The notes under the pieces: generated by a model
Database searches by the model: none
What the model saw: only the letters and a program-made list of their open reading frames with translations
What the model was told of the DNA's origin: nothing
In this document: piece by piece, positions 1 through 8,369 of the stretch
How the letters are laid out: every line of letters starts with the position of its first letter
How positions within the stretch are numbered: position 1 is the first letter of the stretch
Translations under genes and position numbers: made by a program
NCBI GenBank assembly: GCA_018304055.1
Contig: JAGVWY010000003.1
Span: 1 to 34,058, forward strand
DNA length: 34,058 bases
Direction: 5' to 3'
From: Candidatus Pacearchaeota archaeon
Lineage (GTDB): Archaea > Nanobdellota > Nanobdellia > Pacearchaeales > GW2011-AR1

Positions 1-184
1 CAGTCAGATGGGAGTGTACTTCGGCGAGAGACTGACAAATCATCTGATGAGATAAGATAAGTAAAAAGGGAGTTTCAACAAAAAAAGTTACGCTACCCTT
101 TGGTTAGAGCACATAGTTTAGGAATTATCAATTAGAGAATTCTGAACTAAATGTAATCTAATCATCAGAATTGTCTATAGATAT
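1..184. other. Non-coding 3' flank with inverted repeats
   Basis: No convincing reading frame is visible. Two inverted repeats are present: TCAGATG (4-10) with CATCTGA (41-47), and AATTCTGA (138-145) with TCAGAATT (165-172). The second lies just past the stop of the minus-strand gene ending at 185 and could be a 3'-end structure of its mRNA. The window edge cuts whatever lies to the left. Confidence 0.4.
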
Positions 185-1945
185 TTAATTTTTCCACATG
201 TCTTCTCTTACCTTGCTTATCATTAATTTTTGTTTTGGGTGATTTGTTGTTATGTCGCCAATAGATGTTATCTGCTGTCCATCATAAAAAATGCCTTTTT
301 TGTCTTCATAATGCTGTAATCGAAACTTATTTTCCTGGTCTAATTTATTTGAAAGCTGGGCAAAGCCATAAGGAGCATTTTTAACTAATCTTGGATACAT
401 AATTCTCTGTCCTTCTATTTTTATTTCAATATCTCCTGAAAATATTTTTATATTTTGCCCTCCTGCTTCAACATCTTCAAAGGTTTTTAGTGCATACACA
501 TTTATATCTCGTCCTGAAACATCTAAATTATGTTCAAATAATTTAATGTATTGTCCGAAATTAACTTGTTGGGCTGAAACTAATGGAAAGATTTCTGAAA
601 AATGAAGCAAGGGAAAAAATAATGTATATACTGTTCCTGATGATCCAACTTCTGGAATTTCAGAATTTGAAGAAGATGGTGGGTTTGATGGAGAGTTTCC
701 TTCAGTACCTGCTAACTGAAGTGTCGTGGTTTGTTCAACTTCTCCTGCCAATTGTTTTGGAACTAAAAAATCAACATTTTCCAATTCTGTTTCTTCTTCA
801 TCTTTTTTAGTTTTTACAACAGATTTTCCATCTTCATTTAATGCTAGTAAAGTGTCTTCTCCATTTTTATTCAATGCAATACCTGCTCCATCTTCTAATT
901 CTGCAGTAACCCCTCCAAATTCATTTGGTCCTGAAACAGAAGTCTTTCCTTTTCCGTTAGATTTCATTGATTCTGCTAAAGGTCCTAAAAGTGATTGAGC
1001 TAACTGCACCATTTGCTGTGCAACTTGAAATGCTTCTTGGAAACTTTGTTCTATTCCTCCTCCACCTCCTCCGCCGCCCGCACTACCTCCGCCACCTCCT
1101 GATGGACCTCCAAAATCTCCTGCACCTGCTGCAACAGGAGATGCTGATGGGTTGAATTTTGCAAGAGATTGGTCATATATTGGTGTCCATCTCATGTCTC
1201 CTTTAACTGCCATGGGATAATTTGTTTTTAGATTTATCACTATAGCATTTCCATTATTAAATGTAATTTCATACCCTTTTGTTAAATCCATTACAATTTC
1301 CGGACCATTATTTCCATATTTCAATGTGTTAATTGATTCTTCTCCTGCTGAAATCACGTCCCATTTCCATCCTTGTAAATTAGAATTAGGATCAACATTG
1401 TATCCCATATTTTCCAGAACTTTTATAGCTTTTTGACTATTTTTTGTAATTTCTTCCCATATTTTAGGATTATTTTTATCTCTTATTAAATCTCTCAAGT
1501 TATTTGATAAGGTTAATTGATTTGCATCTAATTCAGAAACTTTTACTGGATTTTTCATGAGGAAATCTTTTCTTAAATTATCTGGAATATTATTCCATAA
1601 CTGTTTAAGATTTTTCGCAGTTTCCATATTGTTTACATCTAGAGGGGAATTTGGAACCCCATTACTATTCGCTGGACTTGAGGTTATTTCATCTTTTTCT
1701 GTATCGTAATATTTTTCATTTTGAGAGCCGATATCTTCATCAGGAGAATCAGTTACGAAATCATTTATTGTCGGATTTTGAGGGGCATTCACGTTCCCTC
1801 CACCTCCTCCAGAAGGTACAGGACATCCACCTGGCCCACACTGCCCCATCACACTCACAGGCAGCAGCGAAATCATTAGCATCATACAAATACCTAACAT
1901 TACACTTTTTTTTGTTATCTCTTTATTCATTATTTTCTTTTTCAT
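185..1945 (-). CDS. Secreted Gly-rich hypothetical protein (586 aa)
   Basis: Function not recognised. The N-terminus has a basic stretch followed by a hydrophobic core (about residues 15-34) ending near VSVMGQC, which reads as a secretory signal peptide, possibly a lipoprotein-like one. A Cys-Gly-Pro segment and a poly-Gly linker follow at about 36-50, and a second Gly/Ser-rich low-complexity tract lies near 275-300. A hydrophobic stretch near 445-460 (LFFPLLHFSEIFPLVSAQ) precedes a folded-looking C-terminal part. The start is 5 nt after the stop of the pilin-like gene at 1951-2736, so the two are almost certainly co-transcribed and probably act together at the cell surface. Surface or pilus-associated roles are inference. 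Low-complexity linkers joining domains suggest an extended envelope protein. Confidence 0.75.
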   Translation of the reverse strand: MKKKIMNKEITKKSVMLGICMMLMISLLPVSVMGQCGPGGCPVPSGGGGGNVNAPQNPTINDFVTDSPDEDIGSQNEKYYDTEKDEITSSPANSNGVPNSPLDVNNMETAKNLKQLWNNIPDNLRKDFLMKNPVKVSELDANQLTLSNNLRDLIRDKNNPKIWEEITKNSQKAIKVLENMGYNVDPNSNLQGWKWDVISAGEESINTLKYGNNGPEIVMDLTKGYEITFNNGNAIVINLKTNYPMAVKGDMRWTPIYDQSLAKFNPSASPVAAGAGDFGGPSGGGGGSAGGGGGGGGIEQSFQEAFQVAQQMVQLAQSLLGPLAESMKSNGKGKTSVSGPNEFGGVTAELEDGAGIALNKNGEDTLLALNEDGKSVVKTKKDEEETELENVDFLVPKQLAGEVEQTTTLQLAGTEGNSPSNPPSSSNSEIPEVGSSGTVYTLFFPLLHFSEIFPLVSAQQVNFGQYIKLFEHNLDVSGRDINVYALKTFEDVEAGGQNIKIFSGDIEIKIEGQRIMYPRLVKNAPYGFAQLSNKLDQENKFRLQHYEDKKGIFYDGQQITSIGDITTNHPKQKLMISKVREDMWKN

Positions 1946-1950
1946 CTTAT

Positions 1951-2736
1951 CTAATTTGTATTTTCTACTATCTCATATTTATTCAAAAACTGGAAAATAT
2001 AAGGTTCTGGTTGTGTCTGATTTTCTATAATCATTACTAGTGTTGAATCTGGCTCAAAAGCAATAAAATCAACATAAACATTTTTCTCTTTTGATAATTG
2101 TGCAAGGCAATTAATACAGATAAAATCTTTGTCTTCTTTGTGTGATTCTGTTATATACTCTGCTATTTTTAAAATGTCGTTTAGAGATGATTCAATCTCA
2201 ACAAGGTGCTTATTTAACGAAAATAAAGTTGTTTTACCTTTATTATCAATAGTAAGGTCAAGATTTGTTGTAAAAGTTACTTTATTTTCTAGGATATTAG
2301 TTTTTGTTGATGGATTTGAATAAGATATCTTAAATGTTTTAAAGTTTTCATTTAACTCGTCAATGCAAACAAGAAGTTTGTCATCTACAAAATTTGAAAG
2401 TTCATTCTGAATTTTTTCTTTACTAGGCATAAGGATTTCTCCTTTATAAAAATAGTAAGGAACAAACGCCCATTCTAAATCATAATACTTTTCAGGTTTA
2501 TTATAATAACCTCCTTGAATGCCAGTGGTTTCTAAAGCTTTTAACGATGTTTCTTCTAAACAATCTATACTAAATTCTTGCATATTATTAAGAGACGGTT
2601 CAATGCCTTTTTCAATGAAATACTCCTTATTTATATTTGAACGGGATTTTGAATAGTTCATGAAGACAATTAAAGAGACTATTGCAATGATGATTACTGC
2701 TATAATAACAAACAAAGATATCTGGCCTCTTTTCAT
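1951..2736 (-). CDS. Membrane-anchored pilin-like protein, copy 1
   Basis: The N-terminus MKRGQISLFVIIAVIIIA matches an archaeal class-III signal: basic residue, Gly, then Gln at the predicted cleavage point followed by a hydrophobic helix. The usual acidic residue at about +5 is absent. The remainder (about 230 aa) is predicted extracellular. It is clearly paralogous to the protein at 8366-9142: shared blocks include IQGGYYN, the VPYY/IPYY segment, LMP[ST]KEKI, VDD, and a C-terminal EPY[IV]F[QE]FLNKY. Cysteines are conserved between the two copies, including one before IQGGYYN, one after the VDD block and a CxxC near residue 207, so disulfides are likely. It is first in a two-gene unit with the Gly-rich secreted protein. 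A TATA-like TTTAAATA lies about 25-30 nt upstream. The exact structure it builds is unknown. Confidence 0.75.
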   Translation of the reverse strand: MKRGQISLFVIIAVIIIAIVSLIVFMNYSKSRSNINKEYFIEKGIEPSLNNMQEFSIDCLEETSLKALETTGIQGGYYNKPEKYYDLEWAFVPYYFYKGEILMPSKEKIQNELSNFVDDKLLVCIDELNENFKTFKISYSNPSTKTNILENKVTFTTNLDLTIDNKGKTTLFSLNKHLVEIESSLNDILKIAEYITESHKEDKDFICINCLAQLSKEKNVYVDFIAFEPDSTLVMIIENQTQPEPYIFQFLNKYEIVENTN

Positions 2737-2805
2737 AGAAGAATGAATGAAAAGGATTATTTAAACATTCTGGATTTAACAGTATATTGCGACTTATTGA
2801 AAAAG

Positions 2806-3600
2806 CTAAATCATTAAATATCCGCCATTCACGTTTATACACTCTCCATTAATATAACTAGCATTATCAGAAGCTAAAAAACGAACAACTTTTGCAACTT
2901 CTTCAACATCTCCAAATCTCTTGCTAGGAATCTTTTTCTTATATTCTGTCTTTTTCTCATCACTCAATTCAGAAGTCATACCGCAATTAATAAATCCTGG
3001 AGCAACACAGTTTACTCTTATTCCGTAGGCCCCTAAAGCCTTGGCGAAATCTCTAGTTAGCTTAATCATGCCTGCTTTAGAAGCCCCATAACCCAAACTA
3101 GTTGTTGATTCAATTCCCTTAACAGATGAAATATTTACAATGCTGCCTCTTTTATTTCTCAACATATATCCTGCAGCAATATAAGAACAAATAAAACTTC
3201 CTCTTAGATTCACATTTATCTCTTCATCAAATCCACTTAGGTTATCATCTAAATTTTCAAACCATTTAGGAATATTATCAACATTCAAACTTCTCCTAGA
3301 ATTAATTCCCGCATTATTTACTAAAACATCAATGCTTCCAAATTTATCATAAATCTTACTAAACACTTCCTTAACTCTAAATTTATCAGATATATCACAT
3401 TCAAATCCAATGCATAAAGGTTTGTAGTCATAATTGTTATTTTTAATTTTTTCTTTTAATTCATCTAAAGTTCTGACCAATTCAGAAGGATGATGGTTAT
3501 TCCTAGAAATTAAAGCAACATTATAACCACTTAAAGCTAACTCTTCTGTAATAGCTTTTCCTATTCCTCTAGATGCTCCAGTAATAATAGAATTCTTCAT
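2806..3600 (-). CDS. SDR-family NAD(P)-dependent oxidoreductase
   Basis: Classical short-chain dehydrogenase/reductase of 264 aa. The sequence shows the nucleotide-binding TGASRGIG at residues 7-14, NNAG at 95-98, and the catalytic Ser158/159-Tyr171-Lys175 set in SYGASKAG-like context. Substrate is not determined by sequence; FabG-like ketoreductases and sugar or cyclitol dehydrogenases share this fold. Its start overlaps the stop of the radical SAM gene by 4 nt (ATGA), so translation is coupled. It is the last gene of the cluster containing a Gfo/Idh/MocA dehydrogenase and 6-phosphogluconolactonase. Context therefore favours oxidation or reduction of a carbohydrate intermediate over fatty-acid synthesis, but this is inference. 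Confidence 0.85.
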   Translation of the reverse strand: MKNSIITGASRGIGKAITEELALSGYNVALISRNNHHPSELVRTLDELKEKIKNNNYDYKPLCIGFECDISDKFRVKEVFSKIYDKFGSIDVLVNNAGINSRRSLNVDNIPKWFENLDDNLSGFDEEINVNLRGSFICSYIAAGYMLRNKRGSIVNISSVKGIESTTSLGYGASKAGMIKLTRDFAKALGAYGIRVNCVAPGFINCGMTSELSDEKKTEYKKKIPSKRFGDVEEVAKVVRFLASDNASYINGECINVNGGYLMI

Positions 3601-4949
3601 GAAACTAATGCCTCCTGCAAATTAATTCTAGTATCTTTTCCTAAAAAAGCAAAATAATCATTAAATGCCTTAACATATCTTTCATCCATTAAACAAGATC
3701 TCTCTACTCTATCAATAAAATTTCTGCTTTCATAAAAATCACCATGTATCTTTTTCTGTAAATACTTAATAGTTTTTTCATCTAAATATTTGTGGTTGAA
3801 AACCAAATGATTCCTGTCATGTCTCGTTAAATCACTATCAAAAATATATCCTTGTTCAACCATTTCGTATCTAAGCCTGCTCAAAGGTATTGGCGTAAAT
3901 ATTCCAATATTCAATTGATGTATTGGTACATATTTTAATCTCTCTGCATTTTCTAATATATCATCTTCATTTTCCCAAGGGAATCCTATGATATAATATC
4001 CTTGATTAAGAATCCCTGCCTCAACTGATTTATCCAAAACTCTAATAGATTGTTCATAGCTTAAAATATTTTCATTAACACCTTTATTCATTTTCTTTAA
4101 AGAATCGTCATTAGTAGATTCAATACCCCACGCGATTTTGTAGCACCCTGCTTCTTTCATTTCACTAAGTAATTCCCATTCTCCATCAACACTGTCAATA
4201 TTACTCATACAATACCAAGAAAAATCTAATCTTCTTCTAATAATTTCCTGGCAAAGATTATGCACAAATCTTTTTGAAGCTGTGAAATTCATATCTATAA
4301 AATAAAAAATATCTGCTCCTTTATCCTTTAAACCAGACATCTCATCCACAACTCTTTCAGGAGATCTAAAAGAAAGTTTATTCCCATAAAATCCAGGAAC
4401 ATCACAAAACTTGCACTGATAAAAACACCCTCTGCTTGCTTCCATAATTGCATATCCTGGATTTTCAGATAAAGGAGGTATAGAAATACCTTTATAAGGT
4501 TGTTTTAGAATAACATCAAATCTCAATGCATTCGGCAGTTTATCTAAATTAAAATTCCTTTCTCTTGGAGAAGTAAACAATACACTATTTCCTTTTTTAG
4601 CAGCAATTCCTCTAACGTTTTCATAATCTTCGTTTCCTTCAATCTCCATTAATAACTCTCTAAAAATTTCTTCTCCTTCTCCAGAAACAAAAAAATCAAA
4701 TGGCTCTTGAATTAAAACCTCAATTTCTCTTCTCTGATGTAAATAGCTAGAATATCTATTTCCAGCAACATTAACAATATTTTTATTTCTTCTCTTTAGC
4801 TCTCTGGCTATTCTCTTTCCCATGGGATACTGACATGTAAACATAGAATAAGCAGCAATATCAGGCTTAAAATCAACGATTCTTTCAGTCATTTCTTTTT
4901 CATCAATACTAATCACTTTTCCATTAACCTCTTTAAAAGGCATAAACAA
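3597..4949 (-). CDS. B12-type radical SAM protein (main reading frame)
   Basis: Radical SAM enzyme of the cobalamin-binding-domain architecture: a Rossmann-like N-terminal half (about residues 1-140) with the typical FVSGEGEEIFRELL block, then the radical SAM core with CFYQCKFC (Cys175, Cys179, Cys182) for the 4Fe-4S cluster. No clear DxHxxG cobalamin motif is seen in the N-terminal domain, so B12 binding is uncertain. The frame opens here at a TTG with no ribosome binding site, whereas a good ATG with TATA box lies at 5070 in another frame; the true gene is very probably 3597-5070 with a one-base frameshift. Family members modify lipids, cofactors, sugars or aminocyclitols, so the substrate is open. 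It is coupled to the SDR by a 4-nt overlap. Confidence 0.8.
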   Translation of the reverse strand: MFMPFKEVNGKVISIDEKEMTERIVDFKPDIAAYSMFTCQYPMGKRIARELKRRNKNIVNVAGNRYSSYLHQRREIEVLIQEPFDFFVSGEGEEIFRELLMEIEGNEDYENVRGIAAKKGNSVLFTSPRERNFNLDKLPNALRFDVILKQPYKGISIPPLSENPGYAIMEASRGCFYQCKFCDVPGFYGNKLSFRSPERVVDEMSGLKDKGADIFYFIDMNFTASKRFVHNLCQEIIRRRLDFSWYCMSNIDSVDGEWELLSEMKEAGCYKIAWGIESTNDDSLKKMNKGVNENILSYEQSIRVLDKSVEAGILNQGYYIIGFPWENEDDILENAERLKYVPIHQLNIGIFTPIPLSRLRYEMVEQGYIFDSDLTRHDRNHLVFNHKYLDEKTIKYLQKKIHGDFYESRNFIDRVERSCLMDERYVKAFNDYFAFLGKDTRINLQEALVS

Positions 4950-4956
4950 TTCAACA

Positions 4957-5070
4957 TCATGTCCATCTTGTTTTAGCTAAAATCATCTCTAATCCATAAG
5001 GCTCACTAACAGCATGCTGAATCTTTGGGTCAAGTTCAACATCACAAGGATAAATCCCAGCTATTTTCAT
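4957..5070 (-). pseudogene. Displaced 5' end of the radical SAM gene (frameshift)
   Basis: An ATG at 5070 opens MKIAGIYPCDVELDPK, continues as a plausible Rossmann N-terminus, and stops at TGA after 37 codons. Removing one base from the four-T run at 4971-4974 (four A on the coding strand) joins it seamlessly to the next frame: ILAK then QDGHDVELFMPF, typical of this family. The restored protein would be about 490 aa. A TATA-like stretch at about 5088-5097 sits about 25 nt upstream of the ATG, fitting a leaderless start. Either the gene is truly broken, or the assembly has a homopolymer error, or the frameshift is programmed; the first two are more likely. Confidence 0.75.
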
Positions 5071-5169
5071 AATTAAAGAACAGAAAAAATAAATATAATA
5101 TTTACCAATATTTTCACTTGTCTCACTATTCAACTATATTAGATATATGCATAATATTTTTTTCATAAG

Positions 5170-5859
5170 CTAACTTCCGACAAATACATATGACCTTTTT
5201 ACAGAATTAACAATCTTTGCAGGACAATCATAAAGCCCTAAGCTATTATCACAAAAATTTTCATAAGCCTTTCTTTTTTTATCTCCAAAAAATAACAATA
5301 GTCTCAAATCAGACTTTTCTATTAATCTCCTTGAAGCAGACATTCTTTTTGGAGGAGGCTTTGGGGAATTATCAACATAAATATAAAATTCAGAATTGTC
5401 TTCAATAGATGGATGATTAGGATAAAGCGAGCCTACATGCCCATCCTCTCCAGAGCTCAATAAAACAATATCAAATTTTCCCCCAATTTCCTCTAAATCT
5501 TTAGAATACTTCCTAATGCAATCCTCTTTGTTAAGAGAATCATACAAAAAAGGATGAATATTCTCCTCATAAATAAGTGCTCTTCCTAAAAGCTCATCAA
5601 TAAAGCTTTCTTTAGCTAATTTAAAATTACTTTCCTCGCTATTCAAAGGAACTAGCCTTTCATCCACCATAAAAATATGAACTTTTTCCCAGGAAATATT
5701 TCCTTCCTTTAAATTATAAAAAATTCCATTCACTGAACTCCCTCCAGGAATTGCAAGAACAATTCTTTCTTTCTCTCTTGCTAATCTATTAATATTCTCT
5801 GCAATTAAATTAAAAACTTTTTTCTCAAGCACAGATACACTATCATTTATTAGTTCCAT
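5170..5859 (-). CDS. pgl: 6-phosphogluconolactonase
   Basis: Hydrolyses 6-phospho-D-gluconolactone to 6-phosphogluconate in the oxidative pentose phosphate route. The protein (229 aa, normal length) shows AIPGGSS near the N-terminus, the VHIFMVDERLVP block followed by SNFKLAKESF, the LLSSGEDGHVGSLYPNH signature, and SPKPPPKRMS. These separate it from glucosamine-6-phosphate deaminase, its relative. Cytosolic. It follows the Gfo/Idh/MocA-type dehydrogenase by 64 nt, the natural partner if that enzyme makes the lactone. A strong Shine-Dalgarno GGAGGT at 5877-5882 is placed for an ATG at 5871, but that ATG is followed by AGC and an in-frame TAA; the chosen ATG at 5859 comes next in the same frame. 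Confidence 0.85.
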   Translation of the reverse strand: MELINDSVSVLEKKVFNLIAENINRLAREKERIVLAIPGGSSVNGIFYNLKEGNISWEKVHIFMVDERLVPLNSEESNFKLAKESFIDELLGRALIYEENIHPFLYDSLNKEDCIRKYSKDLEEIGGKFDIVLLSSGEDGHVGSLYPNHPSIEDNSEFYIYVDNSPKPPPKRMSASRRLIEKSDLRLLLFFGDKKRKAYENFCDNSLGLYDCPAKIVNSVKRSYVFVGS

Positions 5860-5923
5860 TGTTTAGCTCATTAAATACCTCCATTCATAAAAGGTAAATT
5901 CCATATTCGCATAATTTCATCGT

Positions 5924-7144
5924 TTAAAAGATTTTTAATGGTGTTGCTCTTTCATAAATGTAAAATATATCCTTCACGTTTTTAATAGCTTTGTTAATTG
6001 AAGTAAAGGATTCTTTTCCTCTAGAAATACAATCATATAAATCAGTGAAAACATAATAGAATGCATCTCTCGAAAAAATCTTATCTTCTATAACAACACC
6101 CTTGCTATCATATACACGCAGGCTTTTATCACCCATTTTAAGTTCAACCCTTCCATTTTCATGATGAATAACAAATAGTTTCTTTTTTTGGTAACGGGGG
6201 TCTTTTCCTGCTAATACATTTACATTACAATTATGGAAAGAATCTCCTGTAACATAGAAATTAGCATCTATAGAAGTTTCTCTATACCTACTATCTTTTA
6301 TTGTTGGATCATCCATTTTTAATAGATTTGCTTTCACATCATTATCATAATCAATTTCCCCACCTAGATTCCTTATGAAAGCAATAGCATGAATTCCTGT
6401 ATCAAGCCACATGCCTCCTCCAGATTTTTCAATATCTATAATATCTCTATTTCTTTGGTTTGAAAAGTCCTCTTTCTCAAGAATATACAATTCTATACCC
6501 TTAACCATACCGAATCTTTCAGTATATTTATCAAAATAACGAAAATACTCTCTAACATTAGGATAATGAGAATAATGTTCTGCATCACTTACTACTCGTT
6601 CTCTTAAATCTAAATTAGAAAAATAATCTTCGAATTCTAAAATTTCCTCAAGTGAAGAAGAAAGCGGTTTTTCTATGATTAAGTTAGCATCGGTTTTTTC
6701 TAAAATCTGTTTTGCGAGGGTAATATGAAATTTATTTGGCACAGAAACATCAAAAATATCTCCTTTGCATATATTACCTAGAAATTCATCAGAAATAATA
6801 GGTTCGATAGGATCCATAGAGAAATATTTTATCATCCCATTTGATAAACCGCTAACAATTTCAGATTCTACTTTTTCATTCAAACTGCCCTTTAACCTGA
6901 CTGTTTTTATCACGTTTAATAAACCAGCAATTCTGCTTTGATCACTGAATTCTTCATACTCATATATATCTCCTATTGAAGAAATCTCAAAAATATTATT
7001 TAGATTTTCTAAGATAACAGGATATTTCCTGATAAGACATGCATCACCTAATCCTCCTAAAAAATGAATTCTTATCTTTTCCTGGTCAAAGTCTTTGGTT
7101 GCCTCATTTTTTTCTAAGCATTCTAATGTAAACTCATTAGTCAT
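5924..7144 (-). CDS. Gfo/Idh/MocA-like dehydrogenase, Zwf-like N-terminus
   Basis: Probable NAD(P)-dependent sugar or cyclitol oxidoreductase of 406 aa. Near residue 29 the sequence FLGGLGDACLIRKYPVIL resembles the GxxGDLxxRKLxPxL nucleotide-binding motif of glucose-6-phosphate dehydrogenase. Further on come VPNKFHITLAKQIL, the family lysine in LIIEKPLS, EHYSHYPN (compare the catalytic His region of Zwf), and GGGMWLDTGIHAI, which is typical of Gfo/Idh/MocA proteins. The adjacent 6-phosphogluconolactonase suggests that it oxidises a sugar phosphate to a lactone. That substrate is inferred; inositol or other sugar oxidation is possible. It is first in the minus-strand cluster, with an AT-rich 230-nt upstream region shared with the divergent AbrB-PhoU gene. 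Confidence 0.7.
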   Translation of the reverse strand: MTNEFTLECLEKNEATKDFDQEKIRIHFLGGLGDACLIRKYPVILENLNNIFEISSIGDIYEYEEFSDQSRIAGLLNVIKTVRLKGSLNEKVESEIVSGLSNGMIKYFSMDPIEPIISDEFLGNICKGDIFDVSVPNKFHITLAKQILEKTDANLIIEKPLSSSLEEILEFEDYFSNLDLRERVVSDAEHYSHYPNVREYFRYFDKYTERFGMVKGIELYILEKEDFSNQRNRDIIDIEKSGGGMWLDTGIHAIAFIRNLGGEIDYDNDVKANLLKMDDPTIKDSRYRETSIDANFYVTGDSFHNCNVNVLAGKDPRYQKKKLFVIHHENGRVELKMGDKSLRVYDSKGVVIEDKIFSRDAFYYVFTDLYDCISRGKESFTSINKAIKNVKDIFYIYERATPLKIF

Positions 7145-7340
7145 TCAAATATAAAAACAAAAGTCTATTTCATCTTTGTCAATATTGACCTTATTTCACA
7201 ATATCAAGTATATAAGTTATATTCTAAATAAGAATGTAGCATAATAAATTAACTTCCCACTATAACTCTAATTAAAACAAGTATAAGCACTTTTCTATAA
7301 TGAATATATTTTTCACTATTTTCAATATATTATATATACC

Positions 7341-7355
7341 AAAAAGATTTATATA
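7341..7355 (+). promoter_or_regulatory. BRE/TATA promoter of the AbrB-PhoU gene
   Basis: A purine run (7341-7346) followed by TTTATATA (7348-7355) is centred about 25 nt upstream of the ATG at 7377, the normal archaeal TATA-to-start-site distance. Transcription should therefore begin at or next to the start codon, giving a leaderless mRNA. The same spacing recurs at many genes in this window. Confidence 0.6.
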
Positions 7356-7376
7356 TTCCATAACACAATAATTTCT

Positions 7377-8369
7377 ATGAAAAGAAAGGTCATAAAACAA
7401 GGACATAATACTCTAACAATAACTATTCCTAGTAAATGGGCTAAAAGATTTAATTTAAGCGCAGGTGATGAAATTGATCTTTTTGAAAGAGAAAACGGCC
7501 TTTTTATTTCAACTGAAAAACGAAACGAATTTCTAAAAACAGAATTAAATATGTCAGGTCTCGACATCCCAACAATATGGAAATATTTTATGGCTATATA
7601 TAGAGAAGGATACGATGAAATAATCATGAAGTTCAATCCAAATTCAAAATGGGATAGTCCATACAAATTTTTCATCCATCATAAATTAGACCAAAAATAT
7701 GGTAAGGATAGTTTAAAGAAAAATCCAGTGGAGTTCTTGCAAGAATTAGTAAACAGGTTCATTGGATATGAAATAATCAATTATGGGAAAGACTTTGTTA
7801 CAATAAAAGAAATGAGCGAGCCAACTTCAAGAGAGTTTGATAATGCGCTTAGAAGAATTTTTCTTCTTTTGCAGCAAATGGCAGAAGAAATCTGCGAATC
7901 ATTAGACAGTAAGGATACAAAAACATTAAGTCATATTCATGACATTGATACAAATATTGATAAATTTCATGATTATTGTATAAGAATCCTGAATAAAATT
8001 GGAAATAAAGATTCAAAGAAATCTTCTATTTTTTTCTCAATTCTCTTCTTTCTTGAGCTAATCGGAGATGAATTCAAAAATATTTCACATCATCTCCTCT
8101 ATGATTTCCAAAAAGGTGACTACAATCACATAAAAGATGTAACAGAGTCAATAAAACAGCAATTCGACTTATTCTATGAAATTTTCTATAAATTTGATGA
8201 TAATAAAATCATCAAAATGTCTGAATTAGATAAGTCCAGATATTTTAATGTAGAAAACGTATATAAAAAAGTAAAAAAAGACGAGGAAAAAGAAATCTTC
8301 CATCATATTAGAATTATAACTCGATATATAAATGCATTAACAGAGCTAAGAATTGAGATGGAATTCTAA
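7377..8369 (+). CDS. AbrB-PhoU phosphate-uptake regulator-like protein
   Basis: Residues 1-48 form a SpoVT/AbrB swapped-hairpin DNA-binding domain (VIKQGHNTLTITIPSKWAKRFNLSAGDEI). From about residue 115 onward the protein is helical, with PhoU-like repeats (QQMAEEICESL, SHIHDIDTNIDKFHDYCIRILNKIG). This AbrB-PhoU architecture is common in archaea and is usually annotated as a phosphate uptake regulator. No pst transporter genes are in the window, so the regulon is unknown. Its 3' end overlaps the convergent pilin-like gene by 4 nt. Length (330 aa) is normal for the family. Confidence 0.85.
   Translation: MKRKVIKQGHNTLTITIPSKWAKRFNLSAGDEIDLFERENGLFISTEKRNEFLKTELNMSGLDIPTIWKYFMAIYREGYDEIIMKFNPNSKWDSPYKFFIHHKLDQKYGKDSLKKNPVEFLQELVNRFIGYEIINYGKDFVTIKEMSEPTSREFDNALRRIFLLLQQMAEEICESLDSKDTKTLSHIHDIDTNIDKFHDYCIRILNKIGNKDSKKSSIFFSILFFLELIGDEFKNISHHLLYDFQKGDYNHIKDVTESIKQQFDLFYEIFYKFDDNKIIKMSELDKSRYFNVENVYKKVKKDEEKEIFHHIRIITRYINALTELRIEMEF

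Noticed and set aside
1-60. Possible C/D-box guide RNA (CTGATGA-like sequence)
   Set aside because: C box starts with C rather than A or G, and no properly spaced D box pairs with it.
583-1155. Several plus-strand frames opposite the Gly-rich secreted protein
   Set aside because: Antisense shadows; the minus-strand frame has a signal peptide and coherent composition.
5170-5859. Glucosamine-6-phosphate deaminase as alternative for the lactonase
   Set aside because: The GEDGHVGSLYPNH and SPKPPPKRMS motifs are those of 6-phosphogluconolactonase.
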